A DNA stretch of 64,000 nt from Simiduia sp. 21SJ11W-1 (GTDB lineage: Bacteria > Pseudomonadota > Gammaproteobacteria > Pseudomonadales > Cellvibrionaceae): NCBI RefSeq assembly GCF_024138675.1, contig NZ_CP090959.1:1953501-2017500 (forward strand), read 5' to 3'. The position numbers and the translations under genes were made by a program. Below, in pieces: positions 9,956-19,771 of this stretch; the first letter of the stretch is position 1, and every line of letters begins with the position of its first letter. Below the pieces are notes generated by a model, which was given only the letters and a program-made list of their open reading frames with translations, searched no databases and was not told the DNA's origin.

Positions 9956-12127
9956 TTAAGCTTGCTTGAGTTTTCTACGGTAGTTGTGCAACAAAGGTTC
10001 AGTGTAGCCGTTTGGCTGCTCTTTGCCTTTGAACACCAAATCTAGCGCAGCCTGATAGGCAATACTTGTATCCAGGTTACTTGCCATCGGCGTGTAGGCG
10101 GCATCGTTGGCGTTTTGCTCATCAACAACTTTAGCCATGCGTGCAAAGGTTTCTTTAACCTGTGCTTCACTGCAAACACCGTGATGCAGCCAGTTAGTCA
10201 TGTGCTGGCTGGAGATACGCAGTGTCGCACGGTCTTCCATCAAGCCCACATTATTGATGTCTGGTACTTTTGAGCAACCTATACCTTGGTCAATCCAACG
10301 CACCACGTAACCCAAAATACCTTGCGCGTTGTTGTCCAGCTCTTTCTGGATTTCTGCACTGGTCAGGCTCTCGGGCTTTGCCATTACGGGCACTGTAAGA
10401 ATGTCATCCAATGACGCCTGCGCGCGCGTTAAAATCTCTTCTTGGCGTGCTGCTACATTTACGCGGTGGTAATGTACCGAGTGCAAGGTTGCCCCGTTGG
10501 GTGACGGTACCCAGGCTGTGTTGGCGCCAGATTCCGGGTGGCCAATTTTTTGCTCAAGCATGGCAGCCATTTCATCAGGCATGGCCCACATGCCCTTGCC
10601 TATTTGCGCTTTGCCCGCCAAGCCACACGCGAGCCCTACATCGACGTTGGCGTTTTCATACGCCTGAATCCAGGCTTGTTGCTTCATTTGCCCTTTGGGT
10701 ACAAAGGGGCCAGCCAACATGCTGGTGTGAATTTCGTCGCCGGTGCGATCCAGGAAACCTGTATTGATAAAAACCACACGTTCTTTGGCCACGTGAATAC
10801 ACGCCTTGAGGTTTACCGTGGTGCGGCGCTCTTCATCCATAATGCCAACTTTCAGCGTGAACTCTGGCAGCCCTAGCGCACGCTCAATGCAGGCAAACAA
10901 ATCACAGGTGAAGGCAACTTCTTCTGGCCCGTGCATCTTGGGCTTCACAATATATACGCTGCCTGTGCGTGAGTTGTTAATTGCACCGTTGTTAAGCAGA
11001 TCGTGCTTGGCTGCCAGTACGGTCACCATGCCATCCAAAATACCTTCAGGTATTTCGTTGCCCTCTGTATCCAATACCGCATCGGTGGTCATCAGGTGGC
11101 CCACATTACGGACAAACAACAAGCTGCGGCCGTGCAACACTAACTCGCCGCCATTGGCTGAGGTGTAAACGCGATCTTCTGCAAGCTTTCGCACCACGCG
11201 CTGGCCGCCCTTCTCAAAGGCTTCTTCCAGATCGCCCTTCATCAAGCCGAGCCAGTTTTCGTAAACTTCAGTTTTATCTTCTGCATCAACGGCGGCTACG
11301 GAATCTTCACAATCCATAATGGTGGTAATGGCAGCCTCTACCAGCAAATCTTTCACGCCAGCTGGGTCTGTTTTGCCAATGGGGGCTGTGCGATCAATCT
11401 GGATTTCAATGTGTAAGCCGTTGTTTTTTAGCAGTACAGCGGTGGGGTCTGATTCAGTACCGCGGTAGCCCACAAACTTTTCTGCCTGCGCAAGGCCCGC
11501 CTCTGTACCATTTTGCAGCACTGCACGCAACTCACCAAAGCTCACCTTGTACTGCACCACATCGCGGTGACTGCCAACAGCTAGGGGGGCTGCCTGGTCT
11601 AAATGATCACGGGCAAAATCAATCACTTTTTGGCCGCGAACCGGGTTGTAACCCTTGCCCTTTTCAGCGCCATCTTCTTCTGAAATGGCGTCTGTGCCGT
11701 AAAGTGCGTCGTACATACTGCCCCAGCGGGCATTTGCAGCATTCAAGGCAAAGCGCGCGTTTTTCACCGGCACAACCAGCTGCGGGCCGGCTTGCGTGGC
11801 TATTTCTTCATCTACATTGGTGGTGCTAATGGCGAAATCTGCAGGTTCTGGCTGCAGGTAGCCGATCTCTTGTAAAAAGGCTTTATAGGCGCCCATATCT
11901 TGTATGGGGCCAGGGTTTTGGGTGTGCCACTGGTCAATCTTGGCTTGTAACTCGTCGCGCTTGGCAAGCAAGCTGCGATTGCGTGGGGCGAAGTCTTTCA
12001 GGATTTCAGCGAGCGACTGCCAAAAGTGCTTGGGTTCAACGCCTGTGCCAGGTGCTATTTTATTGGCCACCAGCTGGTGCAGGCACTCGGCTACTTGTAA
12101 GCCACTCTCTTCTGTTCGCTTAGTCAT
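9956..12127 (-). CDS. glcB: Malate synthase G
   Basis: Condenses glyoxylate with acetyl-CoA to give malate, the second step of the glyoxylate shunt. The protein is 723 residues, the exact E. coli GlcB length, which separates it from the shorter malate synthase A. Family landmarks are VDGMVTV-like stretches after [29 protein letters not shown], and [20 protein letters not shown] carrying active-site arginine and acidic residues. Isocitrate lyase and a LysR regulator follow at 12.3-15 kb. The gene is alone on its strand, with a 153-bp gap before the LysR gene. Confidence 0.97.
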   Translation of the reverse strand: MTKRTEESGLQVAECLHQLVANKIAPGTGVEPKHFWQSLAEILKDFAPRNRSLLAKRDELQAKIDQWHTQNPGPIQDMGAYKAFLQEIGYLQPEPADFAISTTNVDEEIATQAGPQLVVPVKNARFALNAANARWGSMYDALYGTDAISEEDGAEKGKGYNPVRGQKVIDFARDHLDQAAPLAVGSHRDVVQYKVSFGELRAVLQNGTEAGLAQAEKFVGYRGTESDPTAVLLKNNGLHIEIQIDRTAPIGKTDPAGVKDLLVEAAITTIMDCEDSVAAVDAEDKTEVYENWLGLMKGDLEEAFEKGGQRVVRKLAEDRVYTSANGGELVLHGRSLLFVRNVGHLMTTDAVLDTEGNEIPEGILDGMVTVLAAKHDLLNNGAINNSRTGSVYIVKPKMHGPEEVAFTCDLFACIERALGLPEFTLKVGIMDEERRTTVNLKACIHVAKERVVFINTGFLDRTGDEIHTSMLAGPFVPKGQMKQQAWIQAYENANVDVGLACGLAGKAQIGKGMWAMPDEMAAMLEQKIGHPESGANTAWVPSPNGATLHSVHYHRVNVAARQEEILTRAQASLDDILTVPVMAKPESLTSAEIQKELDNNAQGILGYVVRWIDQGIGCSKVPDINNVGLMEDRATLRISSQHMTNWLHHGVCSEAQVKETFARMAKVVDEQNANDAAYTPMASNLDTSIAYQAALDLVFKGKEQPNGYTEPLLHNYRRKLKQA

Positions 12128-12280
12128 TATTACCTTCCCCTATCTAAAATTACTGGCATGTAGCATGGCTATGTAGATCTTAATGGCCATAAGCGACATG
12201 AATCCTAGCGCAGATTCTAAAGAGGGCTTCGAAATTTATCTAACAGATAGAATCTATACCGATCATTCATGCTGAAAATG

Positions 12281-13219
12281 CTACTGGGTGCTGTGCGCCA
12301 CGTCCACAATCAGGCGGCGCATCCACTGATGTGCGGCATTGTTTTGCAAGAGCGGGCTCCAGGCCATCTTGAGCTCGAACTGGGGCACCTCAAAGGGTGG
12401 ATCTGCCACTACCACTTGCGGATTGTGCTCATGCAGTCGGGCGGCTTTCGACGGAATCGTCACGATAAGGTCTTTTTGCTCTGCCAATAACATGGCAGCC
12501 TGGTAGTGCCGGGTAAATACACTGATACGGCGCTTCTTGCCCTGCTTGGCCAGCGCTTCATCCACCCAACCCAGGCGCTGCACGTCGCGGGGGTTAACCC
12601 CAACGCCCACGCCCATTCCGGTTTTGCTCACCCATACGTGCTGGGCCTGCAGGTAGGCCTCAAGAGAAAATCTGTCTTTTATGGGGTTTTCTGCGCTAAA
12701 CATGCAAGAGAAGCTGTCTTTCCATAGGGTTGTCTGGTGGAAGGATTGGGGCATGCTGTCAAAGCGGTTGATCACCATATCCACCTTGCCCTGCTCTACA
12801 TCGAGAAAGCTTACGTCTGACGGCGTCATGATATCCAGGGTAACGCCGGGCGCCTCTTGGCGCAGCCGGGTAAGCACGCGAGGAAATAGCACAGCCTCTG
12901 CGTAATCGCTGGCCATTATTCGATACACACGGTCAGAGGCTGAAGGGTCGAAATCGCTTTGCGGCTGCACGGCTTTTTCCACATTGGCCAATACATCGCG
13001 AATCACCGGCTGCAGGCTGAGTGCGCGCTCTGTTGGGGTCATGCCTTCACTGGTGCGCACCAACAGCGGATCTTCAAACAGGTCGCGCAGGCGTCGCAAA
13101 CCGTTACTCATGGCGGGCTGGCTCAACCCCAGCTGATTGGCAGCCTTGGTGACATTGCGCTCGCGCAGCAATACATCCAAATAAACCAGTAAATTGAGAT
13201 CAATTCGGTTAATATTCAC
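12281..13219 (-). CDS. LysR-family transcriptional regulator, divergent from aceA
   Basis: A 312-residue LysR protein. The N-terminal winged helix-turn-helix is clear: DLNLLVYLDVLLRERNVTKA, then NQLGLSQPAMSNGLRRLRDL (about residues 7-46), followed by the linker helix and a substrate-binding domain. The NGLRRLRD form is typical of the NodD/LinR-like subgroup. It is transcribed away from aceA across a 229-bp AT-rich intergenic region, and LysR proteins usually control the divergent gene. Control of aceA, and perhaps glcB, by this protein is therefore inferred; the inducer is unknown. Confidence 0.88.
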   Translation of the reverse strand: MNINRIDLNLLVYLDVLLRERNVTKAANQLGLSQPAMSNGLRRLRDLFEDPLLVRTSEGMTPTERALSLQPVIRDVLANVEKAVQPQSDFDPSASDRVYRIMASDYAEAVLFPRVLTRLRQEAPGVTLDIMTPSDVSFLDVEQGKVDMVINRFDSMPQSFHQTTLWKDSFSCMFSAENPIKDRFSLEAYLQAQHVWVSKTGMGVGVGVNPRDVQRLGWVDEALAKQGKKRRISVFTRHYQAAMLLAEQKDLIVTIPSKAARLHEHNPQVVVADPPFEVPQFELKMAWSPLLQNNAAHQWMRRLIVDVAHSTQ

Positions 13220-13448
13220 GCTCTTTCCCCTGCTTATGGCCGCCTATAAGGCCGTTGCGCGCTAAATCCCACGCTCTAAAAGACTGCACCTTAATTCATA
13301 ATGGTGATAACCGCAATAATAACTATAAATTAGGCAAATCTTGGTATAAATCCTAGACTTGATCTCAAGCGATAGATGCTTACCGGCGGGTTGCTGCAAA
13401 GACGTAGCGCGCCGCGATCATTAACCCAAGCACGGGAAGGATTACACC

Positions 13449-15041
13449 ATGTCTCAATACAACAATGACATCGCCGCAGTTGCAGCCTTGCGCGAAGCAC
13501 AGGGCGCCAAGTGGGAAGCCATCAACCCTGAATACGCCGCTCGCATGCGCGCCCAGAACCGCTTTAAAACCGGTTTGGACATTGCACGTTACACCGCCAA
13601 AATCATGCGTGAAGACATGGCCAACTACGATGCAGACTCCTCGCAGTACACCCAGTCTCTGGGCTGCTGGCACGGTTTCATTGGCCAGCAAAAGCTGATT
13701 GCCATCAAAAAGCATCTGGGTAACACCAAGCGTCGCTACCTCTACCTGTCCGGCTGGATGGTTGCCGCACTGCGCAGCGAATTTGGCCCGCTGCCCGATC
13801 AATCAATGCACGAAAAAACTTCTGTCGCAGCTTTGATTGAAGAGCTGTACACCTTCTTGCGCCAGGCTGATGCCCGTGAGCTGGGCGGCCTGTTCCGCCA
13901 GCTGGATGATGCCCGCGCCAAAGATGACCAGAAACTGGCCGCCGACATTCAAAACAAAATTGACAACTACGAAACACACGTAGTGCCCATCATTGCAGAC
14001 ATCGATGCAGGTTTCGGTAACGAAGAAGCCACCTACCTGCTAGCCAAGAAAATGATTGAAGCCGGTGCTTGCTGCATTCAGATTGAAAACCAGGTGTCTG
14101 ACGAGAAGCAATGTGGTCACCAGGATGGCAAGGTCACCGTTCCGCACGCTGACTTTTTAGCGAAAATCCGCGCTGTGCGTTACGCCTTCCTTGAACTGGG
14201 TGTAGAAGACGGCGTTATTGTTGCCCGCACCGACTCCCTGGGCGCCGGCCTCACCAAACAAATCGCCGTAACAGAAGCACCAGGTGATCTGGGCGATCTG
14301 TACAACAGCTTCCTGGATGCCGAAGAGGTTGCACCGGCGGACATGAAAAACGGCGATGTTGTGATTAACCGCAACGGCAAGTTATTGCGCCCGAAGCGTT
14401 TGGCGAGCGGCCTGTTCCAATTCCGTAAAGGCACAGGTGAAGATCGCGTAGTACTCGACTGCATTACCTCACTGCAAAACGGTGCAGACCTCTTGTGGAT
14501 CGAAACTGAAAAACCACACGTAGGTCAGATTGCTGCGATGGTTAATCGCATCCGTAAAGAAGTGCCAGATGCCAAGCTTGTGTACAACAACTCGCCATCA
14601 TTCAACTGGACCTTGAACTTCCGCCAGCAGGTGTTCGATGCCTGGACGGAAGAAGGCAAAGATGTATCCCAGTACGATCGCAACAAGCTGATGAGCGTTG
14701 ATTACGACAGCAGCGAACTGGCTCAGGAAGCAGACAAGCGCATTCAGGCGTTCCAGAAAGACGGCGCACGTGAAGCGGGCATCTTCCACCACCTGATCAC
14801 GCTGCCTACTTACCACACGGCTGCCCTGTCTACCGACAACCTGGCGAAAGGCTACTTTGGTGAAGAGGGAATGCTGGCTTACGTTCAGGGCGTTCAGCGT
14901 CAGGAAATCCGCCAGGGTATTGCCTGCGTTAAGCACCAAAACATGGCCGGTTCCGACATGGGCGACGATCACAAAGAGTACTTCTCTGGTGATGCCGCAC
15001 TGAAGGCCTCAGGTAAAGACAACACCATGAACCAGTTCTAA
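13449..15041 (+). CDS. aceA: Isocitrate lyase (long, Pseudomonas-type)
   Basis: Cleaves isocitrate to glyoxylate and succinate, opening the glyoxylate shunt. At 530 residues it belongs to the longer subfamily found in Pseudomonas rather than the E. coli form of about 434. The active-site loop is KQCGHQDGKV with the catalytic cysteine at about residue 222, where the E. coli-type enzyme has KKCGH. IIADIDAGFGNEEATY carries metal-binding acidic residues. The ATG follows a GGAAGGAT ribosome binding site. A strong terminator follows, so it is probably monocistronic. Confidence 0.97.
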   Translation: MSQYNNDIAAVAALREAQGAKWEAINPEYAARMRAQNRFKTGLDIARYTAKIMREDMANYDADSSQYTQSLGCWHGFIGQQKLIAIKKHLGNTKRRYLYLSGWMVAALRSEFGPLPDQSMHEKTSVAALIEELYTFLRQADARELGGLFRQLDDARAKDDQKLAADIQNKIDNYETHVVPIIADIDAGFGNEEATYLLAKKMIEAGACCIQIENQVSDEKQCGHQDGKVTVPHADFLAKIRAVRYAFLELGVEDGVIVARTDSLGAGLTKQIAVTEAPGDLGDLYNSFLDAEEVAPADMKNGDVVINRNGKLLRPKRLASGLFQFRKGTGEDRVVLDCITSLQNGADLLWIETEKPHVGQIAAMVNRIRKEVPDAKLVYNNSPSFNWTLNFRQQVFDAWTEEGKDVSQYDRNKLMSVDYDSSELAQEADKRIQAFQKDGAREAGIFHHLITLPTYHTAALSTDNLAKGYFGEEGMLAYVQGVQRQEIRQGIACVKHQNMAGSDMGDDHKEYFSGDAALKASGKDNTMNQF

Positions 15042-15054
15042 GTTCTGGTGATAT

Positions 15055-15087
15055 AAAAAAGGGTTGCAGCTGCAACCCTTTTTTTAT
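15055..15087. terminator. Rho-independent terminator after aceA
   Basis: A near-perfect palindrome centred on GGGTTGCAGCTGCAACCC, with an A-run before and a T-run after. It can end aceA and also the convergent rraA transcript. Confidence 0.9.
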
Positions 15088-15123
15088 ACCCGCCGAACAA
15101 ACACCTACAAATTTCGGCAAACC

Positions 15124-15648
15124 TCAGGCTAAAAGATTTTTCTTTGCGACTAAAACACCATTGGCGTCTGCAAAAAGGTATTGCCCTGGAAAAATAGTAA
15201 TGCCGCCGAATCGAACTTCCACATCCACATCGCCCAGGTCACGCTTATGGGTTTTCATGGGGCAGGCCTGAATCGCTTTCACGCCTAAATAAAGTGTTGC
15301 GAGTATTTCCACATCTCTTACGCAGCCGTTAATTACCAAGCCGGCCCAACCGTTGTTGACTGCTTGTTCGGCAATCATGTCGCCCAGTAGCGCACGCCTG
15401 AGCGAACCGCCACCATCTACCACCATAACCTTGCCGTGCCCTGGCGTTGCGGCCAGCGCTTTTACTTTGGAATTATCTTCGAAACATTGCACTGTAACTA
15501 TGGAGCCAGAGAAGATGCGACTGCCACCAAAATCCTGAAGGTTTAGCTCCAGCACCTGAACGTGATCTGGATGTTCGTCGCATAAATCCGGCGTGCTGAA
15601 ATGTGCAGTACCCGCTGATTTGTTTGCCCCTGCCTCAATCATATTCAC
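15124..15648 (-). CDS. rraA: RraA family protein (RNase E inhibitor / 4-hydroxy-4-methyl-2-oxoglutarate aldolase family)
   Basis: A 174-residue RraA-fold protein. The core reads [57 protein letters not shown] and [15 protein letters not shown], which match the family well. In E. coli RraA binds RNase E and limits mRNA decay; related proteins are class II HMG aldolases with the same G-x-x-R/D active-site pattern, so an enzymatic role cannot be excluded. The N-terminus is about 15 residues longer than usual, and the true start may be inside the frame. In Pseudomonas an esterase-like gene lies next to rraA, as the hydrolase at 16225 does here. Confidence 0.85.
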   Translation of the reverse strand: MNMIEAGANKSAGTAHFSTPDLCDEHPDHVQVLELNLQDFGGSRIFSGSIVTVQCFEDNSKVKALAATPGHGKVMVVDGGGSLRRALLGDMIAEQAVNNGWAGLVINGCVRDVEILATLYLGVKAIQACPMKTHKRDLGDVDVEVRFGGITIFPGQYLFADANGVLVAKKNLLA

Positions 15649-15909
15649 TCCTGCCTGCGGGAATTCGGTTAATAAGCCAGTATGCCACTGTGATACAGCT
15701 CGCCAAGGGTTGAGGCCATTAACTTCACCAATAGTCGTTATTTGAGAAGCATATTCAGCGCACGAAGCCTGGATTTTTTTGCCTATAGGCTAACTAATTC
15801 GTTAAACAGTTGCGCTGGCTCTCGTGCAGAAATGAATTGTACTCGGGAGAATGTGGCCTGCTGCCTAATCCACTATCACATGTATGGCCAAGAAGGTGGT
15901 GCATTGAAC

Positions 15910-16221
15910 CTAGAGGTCTACCCCGATGGTGGTGCCCTCAAACGCATGAGGCAGCTTTTCAAGCTGTTTTAAACAGTGGGCAAGTGGCCCCTGTGCAACA
16001 CCGGTAACCAGGTTAAAAGCAATGCCGTGCACCGGGCAGCGGATGTGATTATCCATTACCTGGGCGCGATCCATGCGTGCATCCATGTGGGGGCAACGGT
16101 TAACCAGCACATAGGGGCGCCCTTCATCTTGTACTAATAACAGCGCATGCCCTGCTACCTGAAAAGGCCTGCAGTAACCGTCGTGCAAGTTAATTAATTG
16201 CTCTAGCGGATGATAAGCCAT
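15910..16221 (-). CDS. Small Rieske [2Fe-2S] ferredoxin-like protein
   Basis: A 103-residue protein consisting of one Rieske domain. The cluster ligands are visible: C43 and H45 in NRCPHMD, and C62 and H65 in IRCPVHG, spaced as in Rieske ferredoxins. There is no membrane anchor, so it should be a soluble cytoplasmic electron carrier or a nitrite-reductase-NirD-like subunit. The stop lies four bases from the start region of the hydrolase gene upstream, so it is probably co-transcribed with it. Partner enzyme unknown. Confidence 0.85.
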   Translation of the reverse strand: MAYHPLEQLINLHDGYCRPFQVAGHALLLVQDEGRPYVLVNRCPHMDARMDRAQVMDNHIRCPVHGIAFNLVTGVAQGPLAHCLKQLEKLPHAFEGTTIGVDL

Positions 16222-16224
16222 TTA

Positions 16225-17148
16225 TCAGGCGCCCCCCGCCATTTGTTTTAACACCTGCAGTAATCCCGGTAACACCTGGTGCAGGGTCTTGGGTTGTTGT
16301 AGCCATTGTCTTGCGGATTTATAACCTGCGTGATTATCAGCCAGTAGATGGATGTCAACGGCGGGTAAATTGCGCCAGCGTGCGAGCCTGGCTGAGAATT
16401 GCTCGGGGGCAAAAATTACCAGCGCTTTGCGTGGCTGACTTAAAAACAAGGTTAATGATTCACAGGGCTTTGCACGCCAGCGGGTAAGCAACCCAAAACG
16501 TTTCCGCCAGACTTTTAGCCAGGCCCTGCGCTCAGGCTCGTCGCCCCCCTCCTCTTGCACCAGTTGTTTTCGCAGGCCCGCATCGGCGATGCGCTGCCCC
16601 AGAGTCATGGCATCTTTGTCGCAAGGGCCACCAATAGATACCATGCCCGAGATCAAGTTTGGCGATAGTAGCCCTGCCTGATAGGCATACAGCAACGAAA
16701 GGCTGCCTACGTCTACACCCAGGAAAATTGCAGGCTGGCCGGTTTGTTCACGCACAAACATGGCCGCAGCCGGGATATCGCACTCGGCGATTTCAAGCGG
16801 ACTTTCGGCGGCCGAGCGCCCGCGTAGCGGCGAGCTGCCATGCTCTCGCAATTCAGGCAACCATACATCGTAACCTTCATTAATCAGTGCCAAAGCCAAG
16901 CCCTCACCGCCGGCTATCCACTGCTGGCGGTTTCTATACAGGCCATGCACCAGCACCAAAGGCGGTAGTGCAGGATTTAATTTCTCAGGGATGCTCAGAT
17001 GGGTAACGGCAAACTCCACCGTTCTATCCATGCTGTTGCCTGGCTTAAGCAGGTAGACGTCTTCTATATAGTCGCCCTTGAGCTCTGCCTCTTTCAGCAA
17101 CGCCGGAAACAGCCCGCTACTACTCTTTACGCCTAACCGCGCGCTCAT
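16225..17148 (-). CDS. Alpha/beta hydrolase-fold protein with aspartate at the nucleophile elbow
   Basis: A 307-residue alpha/beta hydrolase. The oxyanion-hole motif PLVLVHGLYRNRQQW lies at about residues 63-77. The nucleophile elbow is FLGVDVGSL, so the G-x-S-x-G serine is replaced by D146. A late histidine, LADNHAGYKS, is well placed as the catalytic base. An Asp nucleophile would fit haloalkane-dehalogenase or epoxide-hydrolase chemistry, but overall it looks like the esterase/lipase-like protein found near rraA in Pseudomonas. Substrate unknown. It precedes the Rieske gene by three bases. Confidence 0.8.
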   Translation of the reverse strand: MSARLGVKSSSGLFPALLKEAELKGDYIEDVYLLKPGNSMDRTVEFAVTHLSIPEKLNPALPPLVLVHGLYRNRQQWIAGGEGLALALINEGYDVWLPELREHGSSPLRGRSAAESPLEIAECDIPAAAMFVREQTGQPAIFLGVDVGSLSLLYAYQAGLLSPNLISGMVSIGGPCDKDAMTLGQRIADAGLRKQLVQEEGGDEPERRAWLKVWRKRFGLLTRWRAKPCESLTLFLSQPRKALVIFAPEQFSARLARWRNLPAVDIHLLADNHAGYKSARQWLQQPKTLHQVLPGLLQVLKQMAGGA

Positions 17149-17241
17149 GGAGCGCCCCCTTGTCTTTCAAATTGGCTTAAAATTGGCTTGCGAAGCACAA
17201 ACACTTACAATTGCCGCCCGCTCATCGCCTGACCTTTGTTT

Positions 17242-18630
17242 ATGCCCACAACCCTTGAACTCATGGATGCGCCCTTTCTGGCGGATGCCAGCGACTGGCT
17301 ATTGCGGCTTGAGGCAATGCCCCACCTGGCGCTATTTGACAGCTGCCATTTTGGTGGCGATGAGGCGCGCTATCATATCATTACAGGTGCACCACAACAG
17401 TGGCTCAGGTTACAAGAAAATCGATTAACCCACGTCACCTCAGAGGGCGCAGGCCCTGCTACAGAAATAGTAAACCCCGCAGCTGAGGTGGTTTGGCAAT
17501 TCATAGAGCGCATGCAGGCGCCTGTGACCGAGTCTGACCTGCCATTTTGCGGTGGCCTGGTGGGCCTGTTGGGCTATGAATTCGGGAGGCTGTGCGAGCT
17601 AAACGCCCCAAGCCGATCTGAATTACCCACACCCGACCTGGTAGTTGGGCGCTACAGCTGGGCGCTGGTGCAGGATATCGCCGCTAAAAAAGCCACCCTT
17701 TGCTTCCAGCCAGACTGCCCGGCTGCATTGCGCAAACAGGTGGTAAAGGCCGTGCTATCTGACTCGGGCGGCCAGCCAATTGAGCAATTTATTATTCGAG
17801 AAAACAATAGCTTGCGCGCTGATGTTAGTGAAGATTCTTACCATAAGGCCTTCTGCGATATCCAGCAGTACCTGCATGCCGGCGATTGCTACCAGATCAA
17901 TTTCACCCAGCGATTCAGTAACACTAGCCGCCACCTTCACCCTATCGCCCTTTACCGTAAGCTACGTGCCTCACTGCCCGGGCCCATGGCGGGTTACCTG
18001 GCACTTGATGAAGCAAGCAACCTGCACTGCCTTTCGCCTGAGCGGCTGGTGAGTTGCGACAAGGGTGTGGTTCTTGCCCAGCCAATCAAGGGCACCATTG
18101 CCCGAAGCCAGAACGCCGAAGAAGACGCTATGCTCGCCAGGCAACTTATAGCCAGCCAGAAAGATCAGGCCGAAAACCTCATGATTGTTGATCTGCTACG
18201 CAATGACATGAGCAAGGTTTGTAAGGCGGGTAGCGTGAAGGTGCCTGCCCTGTTTGAATTGCAAAGCTTTGAGAATGTGCATCATCTGGTTTCCAGTATC
18301 ACCGGAGAACTAAGCGAACACAGCTCGCCCCTTGCAGCATTAAGGGCAGTTTTTCCTGGAGGGTCTATCACGGGTGCGCCCAAAAAGCGGGCTATGGAAA
18401 TTATCGATGAGCTAGAGGCCCACAGCCGGGAAGCCTATTGCGGTAGCCTGTTTTACTGGAGCGCAAATAACAAGCTGGATGCAAACATCACCATCAGAAG
18501 CGTATTGCAAAGTTCCGAAGGCCTGGCTTGCTGGGGGGGCGGAGGTATTACCGTGGGCTCTGAGGCTCACGCTGAGTATCAGGAATCCATCACCAAAGTG
18601 AGCCGGTTGATTCAGAGGCTGAGTAAATAG
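17242..18630 (+). CDS. pabB: Aminodeoxychorismate synthase component I
   Basis: Converts chorismate and ammonia to 4-amino-4-deoxychorismate, the precursor of p-aminobenzoate and folate. The 462-residue protein has the chorismate-binding domain in its C-terminal half. The PIKGT motif (QPIKGTIARS) has the lysine that marks PabB, where TrpE has PIAGT. FPGGSITGAPKKRAMEIID and the closing GGGITVGSEAHAEYQESITK are also present. The N-terminus carries the TrpE/PabB regulatory-type fold. I prefer ATG 17242 over the TTG at 17236; neither has a strong ribosome binding site. It stands alone, with no pabA or pabC nearby. Confidence 0.92.
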   Translation: MPTTLELMDAPFLADASDWLLRLEAMPHLALFDSCHFGGDEARYHIITGAPQQWLRLQENRLTHVTSEGAGPATEIVNPAAEVVWQFIERMQAPVTESDLPFCGGLVGLLGYEFGRLCELNAPSRSELPTPDLVVGRYSWALVQDIAAKKATLCFQPDCPAALRKQVVKAVLSDSGGQPIEQFIIRENNSLRADVSEDSYHKAFCDIQQYLHAGDCYQINFTQRFSNTSRHLHPIALYRKLRASLPGPMAGYLALDEASNLHCLSPERLVSCDKGVVLAQPIKGTIARSQNAEEDAMLARQLIASQKDQAENLMIVDLLRNDMSKVCKAGSVKVPALFELQSFENVHHLVSSITGELSEHSSPLAALRAVFPGGSITGAPKKRAMEIIDELEAHSREAYCGSLFYWSANNKLDANITIRSVLQSSEGLACWGGGGITVGSEAHAEYQESITKVSRLIQRLSK

Positions 18631-19020
18631 CAGCATATACCCTTCCCCTTAGCGCCATAAATGGCGGATTTCACGGCATGTTCCCCGTGGAACATAGTAA
18701 GATTTTGCCAGTTAAGGGGTTTTTATATAACCGCTTTGCTGACTATTTTTTCAACATATAGTACTAATTGCCGCCCCTATGGTTAAGGTTTCGCCGCGGA
18801 AAAGGCCAGATATGCGTATACTATTAAGGCCACCCACTAGATGTGGTGGTTTTAGGGTGAATTTCAGCCAATGTTCCACGGCGTGCGCGCAATAACCTGC
18901 CGCTATAAACGTATAATCAAACATTGCTTATAACTTATAACGGCCTTTGCTAAAATTCGGCAACTTTTAGTGCCGCTGGCGCGCACACCTCTGTCGCGCC
19001 CAACTCTGTATAGGCGATTC
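18631..19020. other. 390-bp intergenic region between pabB and cysH
   Basis: No gene is supported. It contains a parS-like palindrome at 18678-18695 and a second half-site at 18872-18880 (listed separately). A CCACC/GGTGG hairpin followed by TTTT (18830-18853) could be a weak terminator or part of a small RNA. The surrounding DNA is AT-richer than the genes, and the cysH promoter must lie in its right part. Confidence 0.6.
18678..18695. other. parS-like centromere site (candidate ParB binding site)
   Basis: ATGTTCC (18678-18684) and GGAACAT (18689-18695) form a perfect inverted repeat around CCGT. The 16-mer TGTTCCCCGTGGAACA at 18679-18694 differs by one base from TGTTCCACGTGGAACA, the form of parS known in Pseudomonas, and by three from the Bacillus consensus. 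A further half-site, TGTTCCACG, begins at 18872. No parA/parB genes are in this window, so function is inferred from the motif only. Confidence 0.5.
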
Positions 19021-19746
19021 ATGACCGACACAATTTCTATCGTTGACCTCAACACCACGCTTGAGAAGGCCTCCCCCATGGAGATTCTGGAGCACGCCAT
19101 TGATAACCACGCAGATCTGGCTTTGTCTTTCAGCGGCGCTGAAGATGTTGTGTTAATCGACATGGCCAAACAGATTGATCCACAAATTCAGGTTTTTTGC
19201 CTGGATACGGGCAGGTTGCATGCAGAGACCTATCGCTATATTGAAACCGTTCGCAAGCACTACAAACTCAATCTGGAAGTGCTATTCCCGGAAAGTGCCG
19301 CGGTGCAAAAACTGGTGGCTGAAAAAGGCCTGTTCAGCTTCTATGAAGATAACCACCAGGAATGCTGTGGCATCCGAAAAATCATGCCGCTACAGCGCAA
19401 GCTGCAAACCCTGGACGCCTGGGTTACCGGCCAACGGAAAGACCAAAGCCCGGGTACCCGCGCCAATATACCTGTCATTCAGGATGACAAAGTGTTCGCT
19501 CGCAAGGGAGGCTCACTGACCAAATACAATCCTTTGGCCAACTGGAGTTCACGCGCTGTGTGGGATTACATTCGCGCGCACAATGTGCCCTACAACGCGT
19601 TGCATGATCAGGGTTTCATCTCCATAGGCTGCGAGCCCTGTACGCGCCCGGTAGGCCCAAACCAGCACGAGCGCGAAGGCCGCTGGTGGTGGGAAGAAGC
19701 CACCAAGAAAGAATGTGGCCTGCATGCGGGAAATGTGAAAAGCTAA
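19021..19746 (+). CDS. cysH: Assimilatory adenylyl-sulfate (APS) reductase, 4Fe-4S type
   Basis: Reduces activated sulfate to sulfite in cysteine biosynthesis. The 241-residue protein has the PP-loop-like SFSGAEDVVLID (about residues 37-48) and the catalytic ECGLHAG with C232 near the C-terminus. It also has CC at 115-116 and CEPC at 204-207. These four cysteines bind a 4Fe-4S cluster and mark the enzyme as APS reductase (plant/Pseudomonas type) rather than the cluster-free PAPS reductase of E. coli. I chose ATG 19021, which has AGGCG upstream, over a GTG 17 codons earlier. The thioredoxin-like gene follows and cysB lies next to that. Confidence 0.94.
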   Translation: MTDTISIVDLNTTLEKASPMEILEHAIDNHADLALSFSGAEDVVLIDMAKQIDPQIQVFCLDTGRLHAETYRYIETVRKHYKLNLEVLFPESAAVQKLVAEKGLFSFYEDNHQECCGIRKIMPLQRKLQTLDAWVTGQRKDQSPGTRANIPVIQDDKVFARKGGSLTKYNPLANWSSRAVWDYIRAHNVPYNALHDQGFISIGCEPCTRPVGPNQHEREGRWWWEEATKKECGLHAGNVKS

Positions 19747-19771
19747 TGGCTCTTAATCAGGAAGCAGACTT

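Noticed and set aside
15742-15972. 76-codon plus-strand ORF between rraA and the Rieske gene
   Set aside because: No ribosome binding site or recognisable motif, and its 3' part is antisense to the Rieske gene.
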